Translations under genes and position numbers: made by a program
The notes under the pieces: model-generated
Databases searched by the model: none
What the model saw: the letters and a program-made list of their open reading frames with translations, nothing else
Told to the model about the DNA's origin: nothing
Assembly: GCA_963837165.1 (NCBI GenBank)
Contig: CAWIMD010000005.1
Span: 186,001-250,000, forward strand
From: JAENWD01 sp963837165
GTDB taxonomy: Bacteria; Acidobacteriota; Vicinamibacteria; Vicinamibacterales; JAENWD01
DNA: 64,000 nucleotides
Direction: 5' to 3'
Part shown: positions 42,118 through 48,818 of the stretch, one piece after another
Numbering within the stretch: position 1 is the first letter of the stretch
How the letters are laid out: each line of letters opens with the position of its first letter

Positions 42118-44511
42118 TTACTCGGCTCGCAACAACGACGCGGGTTCTGCCCGAGTCGCTCGCCAGACAGGCGCCACACACGCCAGTACTGACAGTGTGG
42201 CGACGGCCCCCAGGCCCGCCACAAACGCCGGCACGTCGAGCGTGGGCACGTCGACAAGCAGCGATTCCATGAAGCGCGTTGTCCAGAATGCGAGAATCAG
42301 TCCCGCACCGGTCCCGCTGAGCACCATCGCTCCCGCGGTCCGCATCGTCAAAAGGCCGACATGGGTGCGTCGAGCGCCGAGCGCGATCCGGATACCGAAT
42401 TCGCGGTGACGTTCGGCCACGGTTTGCCCGACGGCGCCGTAGGTGCCAAGCGCGCCGATCAGCACCGCGAGCAGCGCGAACGAACCGACCAACTGGGTGA
42501 TGAACCGCGGCTTGGCGAAGAACTCGGCATAGTCCGCTTCCACTGTTGCGATGCGCTGGATCGGCTGTTCTGGATCGACTGACCAGACCGCGTGGCGGAT
42601 TGATGGCACCAGCGGAATCGGCTCCGCCACGGTTCGGACCACCAACGTCTCCAGCATGGCCACCCCTTCGGAAGGGCCGAGTGGCCGATAGAACGCGTCG
42701 CGCCGGTGCGGCGCCGCATAGTCCAACTGGTAGACGTCGCCGACCACGCCCACGACCGTGAGCCACGGCGCGTCGTGGTCGATACGCCAGCGCGCGCCGA
42801 CGGCGGATCCATTCGGTCGCAGACGTCTCGCGAGCGACGCACTCACGATCACCGGGTTCTCCCTGCTGTGGGCATCGCTATCGTCGAACGTTCGCCCGGC
42901 TTGCAGCGGAATACCGAGCACGCCGAAGAACGCGGGCTCGACCTCAGAGAAGGGGATCTCCAGCCCAGGGTCAGCTGGCAGTGCCCCTCGGCCCTCGACC
43001 TCCAGGTGCACATCGAAATGGAACCCGCCGCCCGAAGGAGGGATGCCGCCGGTGAGCGTCGCCTCTCGCACGCCGGGCAGTTCGCGCACCCGATCCGCCA
43101 GGAGAGAGAGCATCTGCCATCGTGCCGCGCCTGTCTTGTACTTCCACGCGGGGACACCGAGGTCGACCCGCACCAGGTGGGAGGTCTCAAACCCTCTCGG
43201 GATCGAGACGAGCGTCGAGAGTGTTCTAGCCAGCAGGCCCGCACTGATGACGAGCACGAGCGACAGCGCCACCTGTGCTGCGACGAATCCCCCCCGCCAC
43301 AGCCGTGCTCCCCTACGCCTGGTGGCGGAGCGTGTGCCCGAACCGACCGACACCGGGCCAGCGCGCGAGCTGCGCACTGCCGGGAGGAGCCCGGCGGCGA
43401 GGGCGGTGATTGCGCTGAGCGTAGCAGCGAAGAGCAGTACTCTCCAATCGAGTTGGAGACCTTCAATCGAGAAGAACAGAAGCGCCGTCGGCAAGAGGTG
43501 CGAGATCACACGAAGTGCCACGGACGCCAGCCCGATGCCAACGATTGCACCGACGCTGGTCAGAAGCGCCGTCCCAAGCAGGGACTCGCGCACCAATCGC
43601 CCGCACGACGCGCCGAGTGCAGCTCGAACCGCCGTTTCGTGTTCGCGTGTCGCCGCGTCGGCCAGCAGCATCATCGACACGTTGGCGCAGATGAGCAACA
43701 CCATGGCCGTGACCGCCGCCATGAGCACCTGCAGCATTCGTTTGGTACGAGCGTCGCCATGCTCATCGAGGGGGCGCAGGTGCACGCGGTCATGTGTGGT
43801 CACGCCAGCAGGCAGTGGCGCAGCCGAGGCCAATGCGGTCGCACCGACACCGCCTCGCTCGGGCGTCACACCCGGGGCGAGCCGCATCACTGCCTGGACC
43901 GTCCCACTCACCGGCTTCTTTATGACCGTCCACAATCGCTGTGGGCTGTAGGGGAAACCGAAGCCCGGTGGCATGACGCCGACGATCTCATGAGACGCGC
44001 CGTCAAGGCGGACGTGCTGCCCGATGATGCCCGTGTCTGCGCCGAACTGACCTCGCCAAAGCGCATCGCTCAACACCACGACCAGCGGCGCCCGTGCCTC
44101 TTCATCTACTGGCAGAATCGTGCGTCCACGCCGCGCGTTCACGCCGAGCATGCCGAAGAGGCCGCCCGAGACCTCCGCACCAGGCAGTTGCGCCGTTGCG
44201 CCGTGGCCGGTCAGCGTGGGATTCCGTACCCTGAAGGTCTCGACCGCCGCGAACAATTCCGGGTGTGTTCGCCAAGACTTCACGGCATCGGGTAGCACGT
44301 ACGGCGCGCCGTACTCGTCGCCGGATCTGACGAACGCTTGCACCAAGTCGTGCGGCTCACGATAGGGCAGCGGACGCAGCAGGACCGCGTCAAGCACCGA
44401 AAACGTGACGGTGCTGCCGGCAATGCCGAGCGCGATGATGCTCACGGCGAGCGCCGTCTGACCGCGTCGGCCGAGGAAGGGGCGAACGGCGAGTCGCAGG
44501 TCGCGGAGCAC
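42118..44511 (-). CDS. ADOP-type ABC transporter permease (MacB/FtsX family)
   Basis: The 797-residue protein has the duplicated MacB_PCD-FtsX layout seen in acidobacterial duplicated orphan permeases. It has an N-terminal helix, a periplasmic domain (DAVLLRPLPYREPHDLVQAF to VVLSDALWRGQFGADTGIIGQHVRLDG), three helices with ATREHETAVRAALGAS, a fourth helix and a second periplasmic domain. The last helices carry VAERHREFGIRIALGARR. The family works with an ATPase encoded elsewhere and is tied to macrolide or peptide export or to outer-membrane lipoprotein handling. No ATPase is nearby, as is usual for this group. The start is a GTG at 44511. Confidence 0.9.
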   Translation of the reverse strand: MLRDLRLAVRPFLGRRGQTALAVSIIALGIAGSTVTFSVLDAVLLRPLPYREPHDLVQAFVRSGDEYGAPYVLPDAVKSWRTHPELFAAVETFRVRNPTLTGHGATAQLPGAEVSGGLFGMLGVNARRGRTILPVDEEARAPLVVVLSDALWRGQFGADTGIIGQHVRLDGASHEIVGVMPPGFGFPYSPQRLWTVIKKPVSGTVQAVMRLAPGVTPERGGVGATALASAAPLPAGVTTHDRVHLRPLDEHGDARTKRMLQVLMAAVTAMVLLICANVSMMLLADAATREHETAVRAALGASCGRLVRESLLGTALLTSVGAIVGIGLASVALRVISHLLPTALLFFSIEGLQLDWRVLLFAATLSAITALAAGLLPAVRSSRAGPVSVGSGTRSATRRRGARLWRGGFVAAQVALSLVLVISAGLLARTLSTLVSIPRGFETSHLVRVDLGVPAWKYKTGAARWQMLSLLADRVRELPGVREATLTGGIPPSGGGFHFDVHLEVEGRGALPADPGLEIPFSEVEPAFFGVLGIPLQAGRTFDDSDAHSRENPVIVSASLARRLRPNGSAVGARWRIDHDAPWLTVVGVVGDVYQLDYAAPHRRDAFYRPLGPSEGVAMLETLVVRTVAEPIPLVPSIRHAVWSVDPEQPIQRIATVEADYAEFFAKPRFITQLVGSFALLAVLIGALGTYGAVGQTVAERHREFGIRIALGARRTHVGLLTMRTAGAMVLSGTGAGLILAFWTTRFMESLLVDVPTLDVPAFVAGLGAVATLSVLACVAPVWRATRAEPASLLRAE

Positions 44512-44772
44512 TGGTCGGCCTACGCCGCGATTCTACACCCTCTCCCCGACGCTGCGGCGCGACGACCCAATGCTCGGTAGGGCGACTGCGACGACCCAGC
44601 AGCCAGCCGATGCCGCTGGAACGTCCTGACGCCCTGACTGTCGAGACCTCAGCGTTGGCGAGTCTCGTCGATCATCTCGATCCAGAGGTCGAGCGTCAGG
44701 GGCGGCTGCGGCTGGTGAACGGGTTGCGGCGGGCTGCGTGATGGTCGGAGGGAACGCCGCTCCGGCGACACG
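44512..44772. other. Gap with no recognisable feature
   Basis: The 261 bases between the permease start and the HicB stop contain no reading frame with protein-like composition, no clear hairpin with a T-tract and no copy of the repeat families found elsewhere. It should contain the permease promoter, but none is evident. Confidence 0.4.
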
Positions 44773-45132
44773 TCAGCGCGATGCCTTCCGCGGTGTCGTT
44801 CGCGTAGTCGCGCCCTTACGAGGGCGCCCACCGAGCCGGCCGTTGGCCCGCGATGCACGCGCCTTCGCGTCGCTGCGCTTCGCGCCGACCAGAGCCGCAA
44901 CGCCCACGACGCTGATTCGCGGCTTCTCCCGATCGGAGACACGGGCCACGCGGACTCGCGCATCTGGCCGACTGGCCGGGTGCGCGCTCAGGTACTCCGT
45001 CAGGACCGCGCGGATCGCACGTTCAGCCTTCGCGTGCGAATCGGCCGCCGCATACACGGGCAGCCCCGGCACGTAAGCGCTCACGGCGCCACTCTCCTCG
45101 GTTTCGAGGACGATCGGATAGAGCATGGTCAT
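44773..45132 (-). CDS. hicB: HicB-like antitoxin
   Basis: The 119-residue protein has the HicB partial RNase H-like fold (MLYPIVLETEESGAVSAYVPGLPVYAAADSHAKAERAIRAVLTEYL). A basic C-terminal tail (LGGRPRKGATTRTTPRKASR) could bind DNA or RNA. Its ATG overlaps the HicA stop by 4 bp. HicB neutralises HicA and usually represses the operon; a classical helix-turn-helix or ribbon-helix-helix C-terminus is not obvious here. Confidence 0.85.
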   Translation of the reverse strand: MTMLYPIVLETEESGAVSAYVPGLPVYAAADSHAKAERAIRAVLTEYLSAHPASRPDARVRVARVSDREKPRISVVGVAALVGAKRSDAKARASRANGRLGGRPRKGATTRTTPRKASR

Positions 45133-45314
45133 TCGACACCCGCCTCGCGCAGGATGCGATTACCTAGCCGCCCGGCATCTTTCTTCGTGTGAACGGCCAC
45201 CCAGACTTCCGTGCCGGTCGTGGGATGTTTCAGGAGCAGATGGCTGCCTTTTCCTGACCGAACCTCGATGAACCCCGCAGCCTTCAGCTTGCGGATCACT
45301 TGGGCCCACGTCAC
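45129..45314 (-). CDS. hicA: HicA mRNA interferase toxin
   Basis: The 61-residue protein matches HicA: TWAQVIRKLKAAGFIEVRSGKGSHLLLKHPTTG, with the dsRBD-like fold and catalytic His in GSHLLL. The second conserved part is VAVHTKKDAGRLGNRILREAG. HicA cleaves mRNA when free of HicB. It comes first in the operon, as is common. The start is a GTG at 45314, three bases from a perfect 10-bp palindrome. Confidence 0.9.
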   Translation of the reverse strand: MTWAQVIRKLKAAGFIEVRSGKGSHLLLKHPTTGTEVWVAVHTKKDAGRLGNRILREAGVE

Positions 45315-45316
45315 TG

Positions 45317-45326
45317 TATGATCATA
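45317..45326. promoter_or_regulatory. Palindrome upstream of hicA
   Basis: TATGATCATA is a perfect 10-bp palindrome beginning three bases before the hicA start codon. Further upstream, AAACC (45327-45331), GGTTT (45339-45343) and AAACC (45348-45352) could pair alternatively. Operators of HicAB lie at this place. AT-rich sequence is rare in this window, so the element stands out. Confidence 0.45.
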
Positions 45327-45345
45327 AACCCACCGTTAGGTTTCG

Positions 45346-45612
45346 TCAAACCACTACCGGTGCGCGAGACGGCGACAGGTTCGATTCCTGTCTGCGATCG
45401 CGGTCCCGAACGGTCGCAAGTGCTTGATGCATGAGGATCACGACCGCCGGCGCCGACAGCAGCGTGAGCACTTCCGTGATCGCCAGGACCGGGTCGGCGA
45501 TCGGCTCGCGCAACCCGTGGCGCGCGAACCAGGCCGCCAGTGCGAGCACGTAGGCGGCGCCGATGCCCGCGAGCGCCACCGACGACCAGAATCCGAGGCG
45601 ATTGGCTGCCAC
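45346..45612 (-). CDS. Fragment of a membrane protein
   Basis: The 88-residue frame begins with a GTG and encodes two membrane helices (FWSSVALAGIGAAYVLALAAWF and ITEVLTLLSAPAVVILMHQAL). It ends in a basic, unrelated-looking tail (DRDRRQESNLSPSRAPVVV). The helices look like the N-terminus of a larger integral membrane protein that has lost its remainder. The tail is encoded by sequence that reads as a tRNA T-arm on the plus strand (45375-45391), suggesting that a recombination joined the two. Confidence 0.45.
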   Translation of the reverse strand: MAANRLGFWSSVALAGIGAAYVLALAAWFARHGLREPIADPVLAITEVLTLLSAPAVVILMHQALATVRDRDRRQESNLSPSRAPVVV

Positions 45613-45902
45613 GTCCCCCGCGAATGGCGATTCGGCAGGCGATCAGGCCTCTGTCAGCGAATCAACCGGTCGAGCTCGCCCGCGTCGAGCCCGGTCTCAC
45701 GATCGGACGTCCGCCGGCCCTGACGTTGAGTTGCGGCCGGCCAGGACCTCTGGCGGGATCTCGACTCGCCCGGCGAATCCGCAGCGCGCGAGGGTTGTAC
45801 CACGAGAGGGAGTCGTGGCTGGCCTCATCCGCCACGTGCAGCGCGAGGGCGACCGTGGCCAGAAGCAGGTGAGCCCGAAAGCGGTTGCCGCTCCGCCAGC
45901 GA
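45613..45902. other. Degenerate region with a membrane-protein scrap
   Basis: On the minus strand one frame reads FRAHLLLATVALALHVADEASHDSLSWYNPRALRIRR (about 45878-45770), which looks like part of a real membrane protein. It has no start and soon turns into Arg/Pro/Gly-rich translation. Nothing else can be supported here. It fits the picture of decay across 45346-47194. Confidence 0.3.
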
Positions 45903-46340
45903 TCACGAGGGCTCCCCGCCGTGGAACACCTCGGCGGTGACGATCAGGTCGTTCGCGCCAAAGATGAGGTTCTCGGACACGCGCTTTCGTCGGCCGCCGA
46001 TCTCCGACGTGTAGATGATCGCCAGCTCCTGCGTGGCGGGATCCCACAGAACGCGATCGATCGTGAACCGCAGCGACTTCACGCGCGCGAGCGCCGTGTT
46101 CCAGTAGTCACCGAGCGCCTGCTTGCCGCGCAGGGTCGCCACGCCCACCTTGTCGCGGTCGCAGGTGCCAGCTCGGGCGCGCTCACGCCTACACGGTCGT
46201 AGATCGAGCCACAGCTCCTGGAGCTCGCGATCGGCGGGCGCACGGACGCGCAGCTGGCGCGCACGCTCCACATTGCCGAGCCCACGGTGAAGGGCCGGTG
46301 GCGGAGCCCGGGGCGGAAACCGAACCACGGCGGCGTCAAC
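45903..46340 (-). pseudogene. Chimeric remnant: LuxR-like HTH piece with an internal inversion, joined to an NTF2-like fragment
   Basis: The minus strand reads TPPWFGFRPG and later GSIYDRVGVSAPELAPAT, which flank the helix-turn-helix in the intact protein at 37913-38890. The stretch between them (46211-46304) encodes the helix-turn-helix itself on the plus strand (QLLELAIGGRTDAQLARTLHIAEPTVKGRW), so it has been inverted in place. Downstream, in another frame, follows the C-terminal half of an NTF2-like domain (DKVGVATLRGKQALGDYWNTALARVKSLRFTIDRVLWD to ENLIFGANDLIVTAEVFHGGEPS). No intact product is expected. Confidence 0.7.
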
Positions 46341-46430
46341 TCGCAATGTCGTGGATCCCCGCCACGTGTCGAAAGGTGGTTGGAAGTTGGGAGTTGATTT
46401 GTTCACACGCTCTCAGTGATCGAACTCGAT

Positions 46431-47194
46431 CTGGACCCGAGGCGCTCGCCGCCGCACGGCGCAGCCTGGCGCTCGACCCCGACCTCGCCGAGGCGCACGC
46501 GGCGCTGGCGCTCGTCTTCGGCACGTACGTGTGGGACTGGGCCGAGGCCGAGCGCGAGTTCCAGCGGGCGCTGGCCCTCGACCCCACGGCGGCCGACACG
46601 CGAATCGCGTACGCCGCGTACCTGTCGCACATGCGCCGGTTCGACCACGCAATCCGGGAAGCGAGGCGAGCCCTTGCGCTCGATCCCGTCTCTCTGGCGG
46701 GCCGGACGCAGCTCTCGGTCATCCTGTACCGGGCACGTCGCTACGACGAGGCGCTCGCGGAGCTGCACGCGACGGAGGAGCTCGATCCGTTCTACCCCGT
46801 CACGTATCTCAACCGCGGGCTCGTGTACGCGGCGCAGGGCCGGCTCGGTGAGGCGACCGCCGCCTTCGAGGCCGGGCTGCGGCTCGATCCCGCGTCGGAG
46901 GATTTGTCCGCCCTGCTCGCGTACGCGCGGGCGCGCGCCGGGGAACCGGAGTCCGCGAAGGCGATACTGCGGCACGTCGAAGCCGGGCCGGCCGGCACCT
47001 TCCTGCAGCCACCGACGGTCGGCCTGGTGCACCTCGCGCTCGGCAACCGCGACGCCGCGCTGGACTGGCTCGAGCGCGGCTACGCCGAGCGGAGTTGGCA
47101 GACCGCGCTCATCAACGTCAACCCCGAGTTCGACCCGTTGCGCGGCGATCCACGGTTCGAGGCGCTCCGCAGGCGAATGCGCTTCCCGGAGTAG
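46431..47194 (+). pseudogene. C-terminal TPR region of a lost regulator or kinase
   Basis: About 254 residues of TPR repeats begin abruptly at GPEALAAARRSLALDPDLAEAHAALALVFGTYVWDWAEAEREFQRALALDP. They continue through RRYDEALAELHATEELDPFYPVTYLNRGLVYAAQGRLGEATAAFEAGLRLDP and end NPEFDPLRGDPRFEALRRRMRFPE. That ending is typical of acidobacterial Ser/Thr kinases or winged-helix regulators with a TPR tail. The N-terminal kinase or DNA-binding domain is missing and the upstream frame is unrelated sequence. A product could be made from an internal start, but the gene is truncated. Confidence 0.7.
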
Positions 47195-47266
47195 CGCGTG
47201 CCGCCGGCCCGCCCACGACGTGCGCGGGCGTCAACACACGTGCTGTCAGGGTCCAAACGGTCGCGG

Positions 47267-47692
47267 TCAGAACGGACGCCGCCACCGCAAGCCGCCGAAG
47301 CGGGCGAAGTCCCCATCCGTCGTGATCCACTCGCTGCCGGACTCCAGCGCCAGTGCAGCGAACCACGCGTCCTGGACGAGGTTTCCGGTCACGGCCGAGG
47401 TCCTGCACAGGTCCTCGAAGATGGAGAAATGCCTGGCGCCTGGCGCAACAGAGGTGCAGTGCGGCTGCTCCAGCAGCACGCGCGCGAAGGCGAGCACATC
47501 CTCGAGGCGGCTCGGCGACACGAAGACCCTCGGATGCGTCGACAGCCTGATGACCGAGCACAGCACCTGCGGCGACATCCCGTACGCCTCGGGGCCGTTG
47601 ACCACATCATCCAGCCAGGCGCGATAACGTGCATGGTCGGCGCTGTCGTCACGAAAGGCGTACAGCAGGACGTTCACGTCGGGAAGGATCAC
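47267..47692 (-). CDS. VapC-like PIN-domain toxin
   Basis: The 141-residue protein has the PIN signature: VILPDVNVLLYAFRDDS (first Asp), a central Glu region, GNLVQDAWFAALALESG (Asp) and EWITTDGDFARFGGLRW (Asp pair). It belongs to the group found beside ribbon-helix-helix antitoxins. The GTG at 47692 overlaps the antitoxin stop (GTGA), so translation is coupled. Predicted activity is RNA cleavage when unbound. Confidence 0.9.
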   Translation of the reverse strand: MILPDVNVLLYAFRDDSADHARYRAWLDDVVNGPEAYGMSPQVLCSVIRLSTHPRVFVSPSRLEDVLAFARVLLEQPHCTSVAPGARHFSIFEDLCRTSAVTGNLVQDAWFAALALESGSEWITTDGDFARFGGLRWRRPF

Positions 47693-47946
47693 CGCCGCCC
47701 TTCGACGATATCGAGAAGGGTCGCGCTGTCGTCGAGGTCGATCCCGGGCAGCGTGCCGCCGCCCGCACGGCACACGGGAATCTCGACGTGGCTTCTCGCG
47801 GCGTGCTTCTCGGGCCGGGCGAGGACGAGACGGAGGCCGCGCTCGATGAGGGCGGTCAGGGTCTCGCCCCGTCGCGCCGCCTCGCGCTTCGCCCGTTCAA
47901 GCAGCCGGTCATCCAGCCGGACCGTGGTGCGCATATGTCTAGACAT
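47689..47946 (-). CDS. VapB-like ribbon-helix-helix antitoxin
   Basis: The 85-residue protein begins with a ribbon-helix-helix domain (MRTTVRLDDRLLERAKREAARRGETLTALIERGLRLVL). Its tail (VCRAGGGTLPGIDLDDSATLLDIVEG) would mask the PIN toxin. Two ATGs are possible, at 47946 and 47934; both lie in the 14-bp palindrome described at 47934-47947. No Shine-Dalgarno sequence precedes either, so the message may be leaderless. Confidence 0.88.
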   Translation of the reverse strand: MSRHMRTTVRLDDRLLERAKREAARRGETLTALIERGLRLVLARPEKHAARSHVEIPVCRAGGGTLPGIDLDDSATLLDIVEGRR

Positions 47947-47947
47947 A
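47934..47947. promoter_or_regulatory. Palindromic operator over the VapB start codon
   Basis: TATGTCTAGACATA is a perfect 14-bp palindrome that contains both possible VapB start codons. Ribbon-helix-helix antitoxins repress their operons by binding short palindromes at the promoter, so this is a strong autoregulation candidate. Here the operator would overlap the coding start itself. Confidence 0.65.
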
Positions 47948-48159
47948 CCAGAGAGACATCATGGCGTCAAGACGCCGGATCGCGAGCTGAGCCTGCGCTT
48001 CGCCGGCAGGCCTCGGTGCACCTCCGGTCCGCGCCTCACTCCGCGACCTGGTTGACACGCCGCCTCGCCGGGCGTCAAGGTGCGGGGCATGCGTCTCCCT
48101 CTGGTCCGGCTCGTGACGGCACTCGCCGGCGAGCGCCTCGTGCATCGCGACCGCAGCAC

Positions 48160-48687
48160 ATGACATGCGGCGACATCGTACGGCACGCGGACTATCCCCA
48201 GTGGGGACTCGGGTACGTCGTCCGCGTGAGGAAGACCGCTGCCGACGTCTTCTTTCACTGGGGCGGCAAACGCCATGTGCCGGCGAGCGAACCGCTGGAG
48301 GCGTCGCGGGCGGCAGGCGTTGACGCTGCGCTGTTCGCGCTCTGCGCCGGGGTGTCCACGCACGCCTGGTCGCGAGGCCATCACAGCCTCTACGCCGTCG
48401 AGCTCGACCGTGCGGTCTGGAAAAGCCGCACCTTCCGCGAGCGCAATCCAGGCGGCGCCGCCAGCGGGTGCCTGTACATTGGCGTGACGGGGCTCTCGCC
48501 CGAGGAGCGCTTCGAGCGGCACAGAGACGGGACCCAGTCGGGCCGCTTCGTCCGTACTCACGGGCGGCGCCTGCGGCTGGACCTGGTCGAGGGGTTCTCG
48601 CGGCTGCCGTTTCGGATTGCCGCCTGCATGGAGCCGAAGCTGGCGGCCTGGCTGCGGGCACAGGGGTTTGGGGTCTGGCAGAACTGA
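48160..48687 (+). CDS. DUF3553-like/GIY-YIG-like nuclease family protein
   Basis: The 175-residue protein starts with a small beta domain like DUF3553 (GDIVRHADYPQWGLGYVVRV, FFHWGGKRHVPASEPLE). A GIY-YIG-like region follows: HSLYAVELDRAVWKSRTFRERNPG, GCLYIGVTGLSPEERFERHRDGTQSGRFVRTHG and a C-terminus ending MEPKLAAWLRAQGFGVWQN. The Tyr-Ile-Gly of CLYIGVTG, the Arg of ERFERH and the late Glu (MEPKLA) match catalytic positions. It could cut or repair DNA, but this subfamily is uncharacterised as far as I know. The ATG at 48160 has no clear ribosome binding site. A hairpin follows directly. Confidence 0.75.
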   Translation: MTCGDIVRHADYPQWGLGYVVRVRKTAADVFFHWGGKRHVPASEPLEASRAAGVDAALFALCAGVSTHAWSRGHHSLYAVELDRAVWKSRTFRERNPGGAASGCLYIGVTGLSPEERFERHRDGTQSGRFVRTHGRRLRLDLVEGFSRLPFRIAACMEPKLAAWLRAQGFGVWQN

Positions 48688-48708
48688 CGCGGCGCGATCT
48701 GCGCCGCG
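48688..48708 (+). terminator. Hairpin after the GIY-YIG-like gene
   Basis: CGCGGCGC-GATCT-GCGCCGCG forms a perfect 8-bp stem starting on the base after the stop codon. No T-tract follows. It probably ends transcription before the promoter region of the next gene. Confidence 0.5.
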
Positions 48709-48731
48709 CGCTTGGACCGCCATGCGGCCCG

Positions 48732-48748
48732 GAACACAAGTTGTGTTC
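48732..48748. promoter_or_regulatory. 17-bp palindrome upstream of the SEC-C gene
   Basis: GAACACAA-G-TTGTGTTC is a perfect odd palindrome 70 bp before the start at 48819, followed by a -10-like TAGGAT (48807-48812) that ends six bases before the ATG. It looks like a dimeric repressor site. The outer GAAC/GTTC resembles LexA-type boxes of some phyla but with wider spacing, so that link is only a thought. Confidence 0.5.
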
Positions 48749-48818
48749 GTTGCGAGCGACAGCATAGCGGTGCTGGCCCCGCAAGCGCGGCAAGAGATAC
48801 TCGGTTTAGGATGGGCAG

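Noticed and set aside
40781..42766. Minus-strand frame of 661 codons as one protein
   Set aside because: Only the segment 41424-41897 has true homology, to the 37913-38890 gene; the rest is antisense of the permease and of the amidohydrolase.
45350..45400. Possible complete tRNA gene
   Set aside because: Only a T-arm and a possible 3' acceptor strand are present; no D-arm, anticodon arm or 5' acceptor strand can be folded upstream.
46298..46430. N-terminal extension of the TPR frame
   Set aside because: These codons read through the inverted HTH remnant and the TTGGGAG-type repeat, so they are not part of the original TPR protein.
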